Notes: generated from the letters alone by a model not told the origin. A DNA stretch of 64,000 bases from Mesorhizobium sp. B2-1-8 (GCF_006442545.2 NZ_CP083952.1:2659501-2723500), one strand, 5' to 3'. Shown: positions 24,923 to 35,590, counted from the first letter of the stretch. Numbers and translations: made by a program.

Positions 24923-26170
24923 CTACTTCTGCGGCGCCTGGTCGATGATCGACTGCATGGTTTCCTGTGCATTGGCGATCGCGCCGTCGACGTCGTCGCC
25001 GAAGAAGACCTCGTTGATCATCTGCGTCCACGGGCCATTGGCGGAGTTGATCAGGTCGTTGAACACCACGGAATAGGGCGTCTTGCCCTTGGCCATGGCT
25101 TCGGCGGCGATCTGGTAGCGCGGGTCGAGATCTTTGAGCGCTTCCTTGGCGATGTCGCCGCGCACCGGCAGGCTGCCGTATTTGGCGAGGATGGTCTGGC
25201 CTTCGAGCGAATAGGCGAAGTCCAGGAACTCCTTCACCACGGCCAGCTTCTTGGTGCCTTTGGTGACGACGAAATTGTCGCCGCCGGCAAAGGACGACCA
25301 GTTGCCATCCTTGCCCGGCAGGAAGGTGACGCCGTAGTCGACATTGGGATACTGCGTGTTGAGCGCGCCGATAGCGAAGGCGCCGGACGGCGAGATGCCG
25401 ATATTGCCGGCGGCGAAGGCGGCAAAGAAATTGGCGCCGGTGTCGGTCTGGGCTCCCGCCGGCACCAGATCCTTCTTGACCATGGAGCGGTAGAGATCGA
25501 TGGCGCCGCGCAGCTGCGGGCTGTCCAGCGTCGCCTTCGAGCCGTCCTCCGACAGGATGTCGCCGCCCGAGGCCCAGATCAGCGGCGTGAAGGTGAAGAT
25601 GTTGCAGCCGCCGCAATTGCCGGAGAAATAAAAGCCCTTGATGTTGCCGCCAAGCGCGTTGACCTTCTCGGCGTCGGCTTCGATCTCGGCCCAGTTGGTG
25701 GGACCTTTCTCGGGGTCGAGGCCGGCCTGCTTGAACAGCTTCTTGTTCCAGATCAGCACCGAGGCGTCGGCCGAGAAGGGCAGGCCGTAAATATGGTCCT
25801 TGTAGGTGCCGGTCTTCACATGCGCCGGAGACAGGCTGGCGAAATAGGGCAGGGATTTCGCCCAGTCGGTGATGTCCTCCAGCTGGCCGGCGGCGGCGAA
25901 GGAGGGCGTGTAGATCAGGTCGAGCGACAACGCGTCGGGCGCCGTGCCGCCGGCGGCGGCCGCACCATATTTCGGGATGATCTCGGCATTGGGGATGATG
26001 TCGAGCTTGACCTGGTCCTTGTTCGCCTTGTTGAAGGCGTCGACGATCTTCGGCATGAAGTTCGAGCCGTCGGCACGTACCCAGATGTTGGCGGTCTCGG
26101 CGGCGGCAAATTGCAGGCCGCAGCCCAGAGCGGCAGCCGTCAGGGCCAGTTTGGCAATCAAAGTCCTCAT
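24923..26170 (-). CDS. Sugar ABC transporter substrate-binding protein (CUT1)
   Basis: A 415-residue periplasmic protein with a clear Sec signal (MRTLIAKLALTAAALGCGLQ, cleavage after AAAE). The mature part is a type I cluster B/extracellular solute-binding family 1 protein, with VDAFNKANKDQVKLD near the start and GDNFVVTKGTKKLAVVKEFL in the C-lobe. The chosen ATG has GGAGGAGGAGAA upstream. It captures the oligosaccharide for the two permeases encoded downstream. The LacI regulator gene precedes it by 74 bases on the same strand. Confidence 0.92.
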   Translation of the reverse strand: MRTLIAKLALTAAALGCGLQFAAAETANIWVRADGSNFMPKIVDAFNKANKDQVKLDIIPNAEIIPKYGAAAAGGTAPDALSLDLIYTPSFAAAGQLEDITDWAKSLPYFASLSPAHVKTGTYKDHIYGLPFSADASVLIWNKKLFKQAGLDPEKGPTNWAEIEADAEKVNALGGNIKGFYFSGNCGGCNIFTFTPLIWASGGDILSEDGSKATLDSPQLRGAIDLYRSMVKKDLVPAGAQTDTGANFFAAFAAGNIGISPSGAFAIGALNTQYPNVDYGVTFLPGKDGNWSSFAGGDNFVVTKGTKKLAVVKEFLDFAYSLEGQTILAKYGSLPVRGDIAKEALKDLDPRYQIAAEAMAKGKTPYSVVFNDLINSANGPWTQMINEVFFGDDVDGAIANAQETMQSIIDQAPQK

Positions 26171-26244
26171 GTTCTCCTCCTCCACATTGGCCGCGATGCG
26201 CGGCTTGCCGCCAATCGCGGCGTTTCGTTCTTCAGCCGTCTTTC

Positions 26245-27288
26245 TCAGCCATTTGACAGGCGGCCGCAGGACTGCCGCACCACCAGCCGGCACGGCAGTT
26301 TTCGAATGCCCGGCGTGGCGGGCTTGCCGCCAACCTGGGAAAGCAGGGTCAGCCCGGCCTCGCGTCCAAGCGCTGCCAGGTTCATGTCGATGGAGGTCAG
26401 CGGCGGGCGGGTCGCCTCGGCCACGATCTCCCAATTGTCGAAGCCGATGACGCCGACATCATTGGGCACGCCGAGGCCTCGTTCGCGCAGAGCATCGATG
26501 ACGCCGCGCGCGATCTGATCGTTGCCGCAGAAGACAGCGTCCGGTTTTTCGCCGTTGGTGTCGAACAGTTTTGCCACGGCCTCATGTCCCCAGGCTTCCG
26601 ACCAGGCGCCGAGCAGCGGCTCGATGGCAGGCAGGCCGTTTTCGGTCAGCGCGGCGCGATAGGCCTGCGCCCGTTCGTGCACCACGGCAAAGCTCGCCGG
26701 GCCGGTGACATGGGCGATGCGCTTGCGGCCGAGCCGGCAGAAATGCTCGATCGCCAGCCGCGCGCCACCGGCATCGTCGGAAACGAAGGCGACGGCGTCG
26801 GGATCGGGCTGGGTGAAGGCATAGATCACCGGGACATGCAGATTGGACAGGTCGACCGGCAAATGGCGGTCGATGCGCTTGCCGGTGGCGATGATGCCGT
26901 CGACGCGCTTGTCGAGCATGGCCTCGACATGAAGCTGGCCGAGGCGCGGATCCTCCTCGACATTGCACAGGAACACCGAGACGCCGGCATCGACCAGCGC
27001 GTCAGATATGCCCGACATCAGCGGCAGCGAGAAACGGCCATAGGTATCGTTGGTGAGCAGGCCGACGGTGAAGGAGCGCCGCCTCAGCAGGCTCTGCGCC
27101 AGGCTGTTGGGACGAAACCCCAGGCTGCGCGCCGTGTCGCGGATGCGCTCGCGGGTCTCGGCGGTCATCCGCCCCTGGTCGTTGAGCGCCTTCGAGGCGG
27201 TGGCGACGCTGACGCCGGCCCGGGCGGCCACGTCACGCAAGGTGACGGGCTTGGGAAAGACCGGAACTGGCTGATCGTCCGATGCCAT
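26245..27288 (-). CDS. LacI-family transcriptional regulator
   Basis: A 347-residue repressor. The N-terminal helix-turn-helix reads VTLRDVAARAGVSVATASKA and the hinge helix PNSLAQSLLRRRS; residues 70-335 form the periplasmic-binding-like sugar domain. It is first in the operon with the ABC importer and GH127 enzyme, so it should sense an arabinose-type sugar and repress all five genes. Two copies of a LacI-like palindrome lie in front of it (27309-27324 and 27377-27392), indicating autoregulation. Confidence 0.92.
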   Translation of the reverse strand: MASDDQPVPVFPKPVTLRDVAARAGVSVATASKALNDQGRMTAETRERIRDTARSLGFRPNSLAQSLLRRRSFTVGLLTNDTYGRFSLPLMSGISDALVDAGVSVFLCNVEEDPRLGQLHVEAMLDKRVDGIIATGKRIDRHLPVDLSNLHVPVIYAFTQPDPDAVAFVSDDAGGARLAIEHFCRLGRKRIAHVTGPASFAVVHERAQAYRAALTENGLPAIEPLLGAWSEAWGHEAVAKLFDTNGEKPDAVFCGNDQIARGVIDALRERGLGVPNDVGVIGFDNWEIVAEATRPPLTSIDMNLAALGREAGLTLLSQVGGKPATPGIRKLPCRLVVRQSCGRLSNG

Positions 27289-27308
27289 CGCGGCGAGAAT
27301 CCTTAGTT

Positions 27309-27324
27309 GGGAAAAGGTTTTCCC
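27309..27324. promoter_or_regulatory. Probable LacI-family operator, proximal
   Basis: GGGAAAAGGTTTTCCC lies 20 bases before the LacI start. Its arms GGGAAAA/TTTTCCC are perfect inverted repeats around a GG centre, the geometry expected for a LacI-family site. A second near-copy is at 27377-27392. Confidence 0.7.
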
Positions 27325-27376
27325 TTACCGGTCGGAATAAAGCCCGGCCAACGGCCGAGCTTGATCGGGAACATCT

Positions 27377-27392
27377 GGAAAAACCTTTTCTC
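27377..27392. promoter_or_regulatory. Probable LacI-family operator, distal
   Basis: GGAAAAACCTTTTCTC matches the complement of the proximal site at 14 of 16 positions and is 68 bases from it, centre to centre. Paired sites could support cooperative binding or looping by the LacI-type regulator. Confidence 0.6.
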
Positions 27393-27478
27393 AAATCAAG
27401 GCTAGGCCAGATTGGGTGTGGGTTCAAGGGGAAAAGTGTTGGATAAGCTCCTCCATTCCACCACGCCATTCCGAGCGG

Positions 27479-27660
27479 TGGCGCTGCCCCTCTCCCTGCC
27501 GGGCACTTCTCCCCGTACGGTGACGGGGAGAAGGGGCGGCCGCGACCTCGGCGCCCTCTTTTGCAACGTTGGCGATTGGCGAAGCCATCAATAAGCGCCC
27601 CTCTCCCCGTCCCTATACGGGGAGAGGATGCCGGCAGGCAGATGAGGGGCGGCGCCGACT
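27479..27660. repeat. 182-bp element with terminal inverted repeats (copy 2)
   Basis: It starts GGCGCTGCCCCTC and ends GAGGGGCGGCGCCGAC, with inner arms CTCCCCGT.ACGGGGAG in two places. It occupies most of the intergenic space between the LacI gene and the diguanylate cyclase gene; nothing else is seen between 27393 and 27750 apart from the cyclase leader. Same family as 19419-19598. Confidence 0.78.
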
Positions 27661-27750
27661 TCGACAATCGATTCCATCAAAACCAGGCCTGCCGTCAGCG
27701 AAGTTTTAAGGGCTGTTGCGCCATGGTGGTCGCCCGCCAGGAGGTCCTCC

Positions 27751-28812
27751 ATGCCCGATACATCCTGCATTCCGAAAGACCCGGCCTCGCTACCCGGCAA
27801 GCGGATGGGGCAAGGCAGCGCCGACGAACGGCGCCACGATGCCGCGACCATCGCCAGGCTCGAGGCGGAACTTGCCGCGCAGGCGGCGCTGATCGCCAGT
27901 CAGGATGTTTCGCTTGCCCACAGCCGCAAGATCTTCGACCGGGCGTCGGCCGCGGCGCGCATCGGCGTGTGGGAATGCAGCCTGCCCGACGAGCGACTTA
28001 CCTGGACCGATGTGGTCTACGACCTGTTCGACTTGCCGCGCGGCTCGGTGCTCGACCGCGGCGAGATCATCAAGTGCTATCCGGCTGAATCGCGCAAGGC
28101 ACTGGATAGTCTGCGCGGCCGTGCCATCGCCGAGCGCAGCGGCTTCACCCTCGATGCCGAGATCACGACCGTGGCCGGCCATTGGCGCTGGATCCGCATC
28201 ACCGCCACCGTCGAGTGCGAGGCTGATGTGCCCGTGCGCATCTTCGGCATGAAGCAGGACATCTCCGAGGAAAAAATCCTTTCGGACCGGATGCGCTATC
28301 TGGCCGAATTCGACGCCATGACCGGGCTTGCCAACCGCGCTCGCTTCCAGGCGCGGCTCGGGCATGCGGAGGAGGGCCGACCCGTCGGCGCGCTCCTTTT
28401 GATCGACCTCGACGGCTTCAAGGCCGTCAACGACACCTTCGGCCATGTCGTCGGCGACGAGTGCCTGAAGGCGGCGGCAGAACGCCTTGCCGGCGGTTGC
28501 GGCGAGGCGGAGCTGGTGGCGCGCGTCGGCGGCGACGAGTTCGCGGTGCTGCTTGGGCCGCATCTCGATCGAGCCGCCGTCTCAGGCATGGCGCGCCACC
28601 TCATCGAGGCGATGGCCAAGCCGCTTCCCGTCCGTGGCCAGTCGCTCAGATTGGGCGCCTCGGTCGGCATTGCCTTCGCCGAGGCCGGTCAGCCCTGCGA
28701 CCTGTTCATGCAGGCCGACACCGCGCTCTATGCCGCCAAGGCCGCAGGCCGCAACACGTTCCGCATCTTCAAGGCCGAGGGGCAAGTGAAAGGGCGCAGC
28801 GCCGCGGCATGA
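27751..28812 (+). CDS. PAS-GGDEF diguanylate cyclase
   Basis: A 353-residue soluble signalling enzyme. A short coiled coil (about 25-60) leads into a PAS fold (about 62-175, GVWECSLPDERLTWTD ... GMKQDISEE), then a GGDEF domain (about 180-340) with DAMTGLANRARF, the substrate-binding segment AVNDTFGHVVGDECLK and an intact active-site VGGDEF near residue 260. It should make c-di-GMP in response to a cytoplasmic signal. No RxxD inhibitory site is obvious just before GGDEF. AGGAGG precedes the ATG. It is monocistronic. Confidence 0.91.
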   Translation: MPDTSCIPKDPASLPGKRMGQGSADERRHDAATIARLEAELAAQAALIASQDVSLAHSRKIFDRASAAARIGVWECSLPDERLTWTDVVYDLFDLPRGSVLDRGEIIKCYPAESRKALDSLRGRAIAERSGFTLDAEITTVAGHWRWIRITATVECEADVPVRIFGMKQDISEEKILSDRMRYLAEFDAMTGLANRARFQARLGHAEEGRPVGALLLIDLDGFKAVNDTFGHVVGDECLKAAAERLAGGCGEAELVARVGGDEFAVLLGPHLDRAAVSGMARHLIEAMAKPLPVRGQSLRLGASVGIAFAEAGQPCDLFMQADTALYAAKAAGRNTFRIFKAEGQVKGRSAAA

Positions 28813-28866
28813 GGGCTGAACGCTCTTTGCCCGCGCGAGCGAAACCGCCGCACCTTCCTGGAATTT

Positions 28867-29100
28867 CTAGGCCTTCTTTACCGCCCGTTTCTTCTTCGGT
28901 GTCGGGTTCTGGGCTTCCGCCATGCGGTCGGCTTCTTCCTTGGCCAGCCGCAGCTCTCTCAGCCGTTTCGTCTTGATCTCCCTGGCCCGCGCCTCGGACA
29001 TGTATTCAGCGGTTGCCTTGTTGTGCTCGGCCGTCTTCTTCTGCTTGTCGACAAAGCGGGCTTGGGCTTTTTCCATCAGAGTGTGATTGCCATCGGCCAT
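28867..29100 (-). CDS. DUF6481 family small basic protein
   Basis: A 77-residue, strongly helical, lysine-rich protein (FVDKQKKTAEHNKATAEYM, ending KKKRAVKK). It resembles the DUF6481 family, small proteins common in Hyphomicrobiales and of unknown function. The start MADGNHTL is preferred over an ATG six codons upstream because AAGGAG lies nine bases before it. It converges with the diguanylate cyclase gene and is divergent from groES. Confidence 0.75.
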   Translation of the reverse strand: MADGNHTLMEKAQARFVDKQKKTAEHNKATAEYMSEARAREIKTKRLRELRLAKEEADRMAEAQNPTPKKKRAVKKA

Positions 29101-29264
29101 CGAACAAATCTCCTTCATGCTGAAATCGTGAAAACGAACTTGTCAGATAAATAGGGGCTCGGCAGGAAAAATTCAATCTTTCGAATTATTTGGGCCCTTG
29201 CCGGCGTGGAGAAACCGAGCGCTGAAATAATACTTCTAATATTTAATTCGTCTCACGATAAATT

Positions 29265-29291
29265 TTGGCACTCCTATCTATCGAGTGCCAA
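29265..29291. promoter_or_regulatory. CIRCE operator of groESL
   Basis: TTGGCACTC-N9-GAGTGCCAA matches the CIRCE element, the binding site of the HrcA repressor, with perfect nine-base arms and the canonical nine-base spacer. It ends 54 bases before the groES start. The sequence just upstream is A+T-rich and should contain the promoter. hrcA itself is not in the window. HrcA control of groESL is established in several alphaproteobacteria. Confidence 0.93.
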
Positions 29292-29345
29292 ACCGCCTAT
29301 AGGAGAGGGCGCGGTCGCCTATGCCGGCCCCAGAAAGAAGTTCTC

Positions 29346-31348
<2,003 letters not shown>

Positions 31349-31496
31349 GGATTCAGTCGACCTGCGGGGGTGGCTTCATCGAAGCCGCTTTCCAGGCCTG
31401 CCTCAATCCGGCGGCGCCGGCTGCTCACTGAAGCTCGATATTGCCGCCGGGGGATTTTCTCCCGGCGCGCAGGCCTCTAGCCCAGGAGATCGATCC

Positions 31497-31655
31497 ATGA
31501 TCGTGGTCGCGCAGAAGCCAGAGACGGTCGTCACGACCGAGACGACCAAGGAAAGCCGCTTCGACCGCATCCGCAGGATTGCCGCCGACAAGCATAAGAA
31601 GTCCGATTCAGATGCGGCAACGCCACAAAAGGGCGAACCCAAGCGCCCGATGTAA
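31497..31655 (+). CDS. Small basic protein downstream of groEL
   Basis: A 52-residue protein, MIVVAQKPETVVTTETTKES then FDRIRRIAADKHKKSDSD, rich in charged residues and probably helical or disordered. The ATG is preceded by a good ribosome site (AGGAG, eight bases). It lies 148 bases after groEL on the same strand and could be read from the same transcript. I do not recognise a family. The next 280 bases contain no gene apart from the leader of the GYD gene. Confidence 0.6.
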   Translation: MIVVAQKPETVVTTETTKESRFDRIRRIAADKHKKSDSDAATPQKGEPKRPM

Positions 31656-31935
31656 GGCCGCGCCGCTACTGGCCGTTCAACCTCAGACCACATCGCGCGT
31701 CAACGGCGCGAGCTCGATGCGGTTGGCCGAGCGTGGTCCAGCCAGACAATCCTGTCGGCAGCGTCGGAGTGTCCGGTATTGTCATTATATTAGCTTGAGA
31801 GCATATTTGTCCGGCAGCGAGCCCTTGGCCGCCGACGCGTCCCGGGGGCGCCTGCGATTGTTCCGAAAAATAAATCACTCCGTGCCGCTCGAATTATGGA
31901 GCAGCACGAGACAATGACATTTGGAGGAAATACCC

Positions 31936-32250
31936 ATGAAAGTGATTATCTTGGCAAACTATGCGCCTCATGCCGCCAAAGGATTGATGCAGGGCTCGGA
32001 CAGGCAGGCTGCGGTCAAGGCGCTTTTTGAAAGCGTTGGCGGCAAGGTGAGCAGCGTGATGTTCACGCGCGGCATCTATGACGTCGTTGTCAATGGCGAG
32101 GTGCCGGACCAGTCAGCGGGGATTGGCATGTCCCTTGCCGTGCGAGCGAGCGGCTCGCTGACCGAGATGGTTGTACTGGAAGAACTCGATATGAAGGCAG
32201 TGCTCGCGGCCGCCAAAAAGGCTGCGGGCGCGTACAAACCCGCCGGCTGA
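31936..32250 (+). CDS. GYD domain protein
   Basis: A 104-residue protein with the dimeric alpha/beta-barrel-like GYD fold: VIILANYAPHAAKGLM at the start, the central GGKVSSVMFTRGIYDVVV (the G-x-YD pattern that names the family), and a C-terminal helix. The function of the family is unknown. GGAGGAAAT precedes the ATG, so an alternative TTG five codons upstream is rejected. It stands alone. Confidence 0.82.
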   Translation: MKVIILANYAPHAAKGLMQGSDRQAAVKALFESVGGKVSSVMFTRGIYDVVVNGEVPDQSAGIGMSLAVRASGSLTEMVVLEELDMKAVLAAAKKAAGAYKPAG

Positions 32251-32432
32251 CGAACTTGCCTTCTTGATCAAGGCAGCACGGTTCGATGGACGTGCCGTGC
32301 TGCCGAGTGTCCGACTAGGCATCTTCTTCCGACTTTCGCGGCGACTGGAATTCAAGCTAGTATCGTCGGGTGGTCGTTTGGTGCAGGGAGCTTGCGGAAA
32401 CGGAACCGCGATTCTCAGTTCGGAGACAAGTC

Positions 32433-32930
32433 ATGTTTGCCGCCAAGGCCATCGATACCTCGGACAAGGTCGCATTCTATCGCGACCTCGCCGCGCAACT
32501 GAAGGCATTGCTGGAGGGCGAGGGCGATTCCATCGCCAATGCCGCCAACACCTCGGCACTGATCTTCCAGATGGTGCCCGACCTCAACTGGGCTGGCTTC
32601 TACTTCCTGGCATCGGACGAGGAACTGGTGCTCGGACCCTTCCAAGGCAAGCCGGCCTGCGTGCGCATCGCTGTCGGCAACGGCGTGTGCGGAACGGCGG
32701 TCGAGCTCGGCACCTCGATGCTGATCAAGGACGTGCATGATTTCCCCGGCCACATCGCCTGCGACGCCGCCTCGCGCTCCGAGCTAGTGGTGCTGCTGGA
32801 AGACGAGGAGGGCGTCTTCGGCGTGCTCGACCTCGACAGTCCGACGCCCGGCCGTTTCGACAGTGCCGACCAGGCCGGCATCGAGGCGCTGGCGGCGATC
32901 TATGTCGCGGCGAGTTCGTTTGTGGATTGA
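32433..32930 (+). CDS. Free methionine-(R)-sulfoxide reductase, GAF domain (MsrC type)
   Basis: A 165-residue single-GAF-domain enzyme that reduces free Met-R-sulfoxide with thioredoxin. The family pattern is complete: NWAGFYFL, then LGPFQGKPACVRIAVGNGVC with two cysteines, and HIACDAASRSELVV with the catalytic-site cysteine and the conserved serine-rich stretch. These correspond to Cys84, Cys94 and Cys118 of the E. coli enzyme. Cytoplasmic antioxidant repair. It converges with the YeiH gene, whose stop touches its own. Confidence 0.9.
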   Translation: MFAAKAIDTSDKVAFYRDLAAQLKALLEGEGDSIANAANTSALIFQMVPDLNWAGFYFLASDEELVLGPFQGKPACVRIAVGNGVCGTAVELGTSMLIKDVHDFPGHIACDAASRSELVVLLEDEEGVFGVLDLDSPTPGRFDSADQAGIEALAAIYVAASSFVD

Positions 32931-34052
32931 TTAGCCTGAGACCTTCACCAGCATCAGGCTGAAGCAGCCGATGAACAGGAAGGCGCAGAAGGCGAGCGCC
33001 AGCGGGCGCAGGCCGCGCGAGCGCAGCTGCGAGATGTCGGCCTGAAGGCCCATGGCGGCCAGTCCCATGGTGAGCATGATGGTGGTGGCGATCGCCATTG
33101 CCTGCTTCACCTCAGCCGGCATCGCGACCAGGCTGTTCAGCGCCACGACGGCGACGAAAGCGGCGACGAACCATGGCATGGGCGGGCGTGCCGCCGACTG
33201 GTCGCTGCTCCCGCGGCGCGCCGCCAGGCCGAGCGCGATGACCATCGGCGCCAGCATGGCGACGCGGGTCAGCTTGGCCACCGTGGCGATCTCGCCGGAC
33301 TGGGTGCCGTTCTGGAAACCGGCGCCGATGACCTGCGCCACCTCATGGATCGAAGCGCCCGCCCACAGGCCGAACGCATGCTGGTCGAGGCCGAGCATCG
33401 GCGCCAGCAGCGGAAAGCCGAGCATGGCGACGGTGCCGAACAAAGTAATCGAGGCGACGGCGTAGGTGACGTCCTCGTCGCGCGCATCGGTGACGATGTT
33501 GGTGGCCACGATCGCCGAGGCGCCGCAGATCGAGGTGCCGGCGGCGATCAGCCGCGCCAGCTTGGCGTCGACGCCGATCAGCCGGCCGAGCGTGATGGTG
33601 AGGAGGAAGGTGGCGCCAAGGGTCAGCGCCACGATGCCGACGCCGCTAGCGCCGATGGAGACGACCTGGCTAAGCGTCAGCTGGAAACCGAGCAGCACGA
33701 TGGCGAAGCGCAAAAGGCGCTTTTGCGAGAAGGCGATGCCGGCCTTGGCGTGCGCCGGCGTGCCGAGCACGTTGGAATAGATCATGCCGGCGACGACGGC
33801 CAGGATCATGGGGCTGAACAAGGCGAAGCCGGAGACATTGCGGGCGGAGAAGGCGACGGCGGTGATCATCGCCACCAGCACGATGCCGGGGATGATGCCG
33901 TTCCAAAGGGAATCGACGCGCTTGCGGCCTGCGACCAGATCGGTGGAAATCCTGCTTTTCGGAATATCGTTCGCAATGCGGGTCAGGGAAGACAATGCAA
34001 TTCTCCAGGCGGGTATGCTGGGGAAATGCCATTTCACAATCGATCTTTCCAA
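32931..34052 (-). CDS. YeiH family putative sulfate exporter
   Basis: About 373 residues with ten or so membrane helices, matching the conserved hypothetical 698 (YeiH/YeeE-unrelated) family. [18 protein letters not shown] and the signature [16 protein letters not shown] near residue 190 are diagnostic, as is [13 protein letters not shown]. Family members are annotated as putative sulfate exporters, and some are induced by taurine or oxidative conditions; the substrate here is unproven. The TTG at 34052 is the longest start; a later TTG or GTG could be the true one since the first 40 residues are not conserved-looking. A 14-base palindrome at 34059-34072 abuts this start. Confidence 0.85.
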   Translation of the reverse strand: MERSIVKWHFPSIPAWRIALSSLTRIANDIPKSRISTDLVAGRKRVDSLWNGIIPGIVLVAMITAVAFSARNVSGFALFSPMILAVVAGMIYSNVLGTPAHAKAGIAFSQKRLLRFAIVLLGFQLTLSQVVSIGASGVGIVALTLGATFLLTITLGRLIGVDAKLARLIAAGTSICGASAIVATNIVTDARDEDVTYAVASITLFGTVAMLGFPLLAPMLGLDQHAFGLWAGASIHEVAQVIGAGFQNGTQSGEIATVAKLTRVAMLAPMVIALGLAARRGSSDQSAARPPMPWFVAAFVAVVALNSLVAMPAEVKQAMAIATTIMLTMGLAAMGLQADISQLRSRGLRPLALAFCAFLFIGCFSLMLVKVSG

Positions 34053-34058
34053 CGAATT

Positions 34059-34072
34059 ATTCTAGTTAGAAT
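34059..34072. promoter_or_regulatory. Palindrome upstream of the YeiH gene
   Basis: ATTCTAGTTAGAAT has six-base inverted arms and lies six bases from the predicted YeiH start, a good place for a repressor or LysR-type site. It is nearly identical to the palindrome at 3230-3243. YeiH genes are often next to a LysR regulator, but none is adjacent here. Confidence 0.45.
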
Positions 34073-34189
34073 GATCGAATTTTTCGAACGATCGCGCTCA
34101 AAAAAACGGCCTCAAGAACGCGTGCGCGCATTGCTGGTGCCTTGGCGATCATACAAGCGCACCGAACTGCGAGGACGCAAGCCGTCGGG

Positions 34190-34475
34190 CTACAACAATT
34201 CCTGCCACCGCCGTGCGCCATGAATAACACGCACGATCTCCGCACCGTCGTCCGTTTGGCGATAGAGGATCAAGTAGTTTCCCGCGGGGAACGTGCGCAA
34301 GCCTGCTCGCACTTCCGGCCGGGCAATGCCCATGCCCGGCATGTCGGCGATGCGTTCGCAATGGGCATGGATTTCGTCATACCAAACGCAATGCCGCCGA
34401 GGGACTGTCCTCGGCTATATAAAGCGCGATGGCTTCGATATCAGCTTCGGCCTCCGGTCTTAGGCGCAGCGTCAT
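34190..34475 (-). pseudogene. parE: ParE/RelE-family toxin gene with a one-base frameshift
   Basis: The first frame starts with an ATG overlapping the antitoxin stop (ATGA) and reads [20 protein letters not shown] for 32 codons to a TGA at 34377. Shifting by one base at about 34380 restores a full ParE-like C-terminus: DEIHAHCERIADMPGMGIAR, LRTFPAGNYLILYRQ, and VIRVIHGARRWQELL-like ending at 34190. The expected RLVDEIH junction is broken by one extra base (GTATGAC instead of GTTGAC). The toxin would be truncated and inactive unless the sequence is in error or frameshifting occurs. Confidence 0.85.
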
Positions 34476-34753
34476 CGCGATGTGCGCTCGGCAATCCTCG
34501 CATCAAGCTTGCCTTTGATCCGGGCGAAGGCATCCCGTCCATCTACGGGATCGCCGCTTGCCATGCCTTCGTCCCATAGGCGGCCTAACTCGTCGATGGC
34601 TTGGTCGCGTTGCACCCGACGAAACTTCCACTCGCGCAAGGCCTCGCGCATGACTTCGCTCGCCAAAGCGTATTCGCCCGCCGCAACGACCTCGCGCATC
34701 ATGGTTGCCATTTCGGGCGTGAGGGCAACGCTCACTTTCTCGACATTCGCCAT
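34472..34753 (-). CDS. parD: ParD-like type II antitoxin
   Basis: A 93-residue antitoxin. The N-terminal ribbon-helix-helix ([20 protein letters not shown], then [17 protein letters not shown]) binds DNA, and the acidic C-terminal tail would neutralise ParE. The gene is intact and overlaps the toxin gene by four bases, the usual antitoxin-first order. As the partner is frameshifted, this antitoxin is probably an orphan, although it may still repress its own promoter or protect against other ParE toxins. Confidence 0.88.
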   Translation of the reverse strand: MANVEKVSVALTPEMATMMREVVAAGEYALASEVMREALREWKFRRVQRDQAIDELGRLWDEGMASGDPVDGRDAFARIKGKLDARIAERTSR

Positions 34754-34826
34754 CGGCGGCTACTCCTATCTGGACAAAGTAGGCAAGTTTACCACCGGCT
34801 GCAAAGAGGATAGGTGGCGCATGACA

Positions 34827-35204
34827 TCAAAGCTGCGCCTCGATCGCCGCCTTGTCGATCACGGACCAGACGTTCCTGATCCTGTCGTTCAGAAACTCGT
34901 AGAAGACGTTCTCGCTGAAGGAGACTTTCCTGCCGTTGACGAGCAGTCCGAGGAAAGTTCCCTTGGGCGTGCAATTGAACTGGAGGCGGCTCGCTATGAA
35001 CGGTGGGTCTGAGATCAACAGCTGGACATCGAAATAGAGGTCCGGGATTTCGCGAAAATCCCGTTCCAGCATGTCGCGATAGCCCGACAGTCCAACCCGG
35101 TCGCCATTATAATGCACCTCGTCATGGACGAAGCGATGCAGCCTTTGCCAATCCTGATTGTTGAGGCAGTCGATATAGCCTCGATAGAGATCGGTTTCGG
35201 TCAC
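34827..35204 (-). CDS. SnoaL/NTF2-like protein (ester cyclase family)
   Basis: A 125-residue cone-shaped alpha+beta-barrel protein: LYRGYIDCLNNQDWQRLHRF, then LSGYRDMLERDFREIPDLYF, and a strand ending NVWSVIDKAAIEAQ. It resembles ester cyclase/SnoaL-like proteins, some of which are polyketide cyclases while most have unknown ligands. A GTG start is chosen because GGAG lies eight bases before it; the longer frame to 35345 has no coding character at its N-terminus. It lies 73 bases upstream of parD on the same strand, with no evident link. Confidence 0.8.
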   Translation of the reverse strand: MTETDLYRGYIDCLNNQDWQRLHRFVHDEVHYNGDRVGLSGYRDMLERDFREIPDLYFDVQLLISDPPFIASRLQFNCTPKGTFLGLLVNGRKVSFSENVFYEFLNDRIRNVWSVIDKAAIEAQL

Positions 35205-35590
35205 GGCGATGGCTCCGTTGGTAGAACGCCCGATCGGGAAGATAGAACGGCCACGGATACAATCCAGCCGCTTTACCCGCGATATCGCAAGGCATCGACC
35301 AGCGTCGGGAGGGCCGGCGTCGCTGCCGGCCCGATATCGATGCAAATCGGCTTCACAAGAAGCTGGGCTTCAGCCTGCTTTGACCATGCCTTGCCAAAGC
35401 GCTGCCGATAGTTGGCCTAACGATCGGCCTGGACCGTGCCTTGACGCATGGCAGTTGCTGCCCCAGCCTGCCGCCATGTTCGTTCTCGCGCCCGCCGACA
35501 CCAAGCGACGCCGCCCCCGCACAATGCGGAAGGGCACGCTGGTTGCGCGACGAGGAAGATCGGCTTTATAGATCCGCTTCGTTTCCCCAG
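35205..35590. other. Intergenic region that may hold a short transcript
   Basis: About 385 bases separate the SnoaL-like gene from a strong terminator. No normal gene is present. A 31-codon ORF (35476-35571, MFVLAPADTKRRRPRTMRKG...) is very basic and ends 20 bases before the terminator hairpin, so it could be a micro-protein or, more simply, an untranslated small RNA may end there. Neither is proven. Confidence 0.35.

Noticed and set aside
34377..34382. Programmed frameshifting in parE
   Set aside because: No slippery heptamer or downstream pseudoknot is evident at the break; an indel or sequencing error is simpler.
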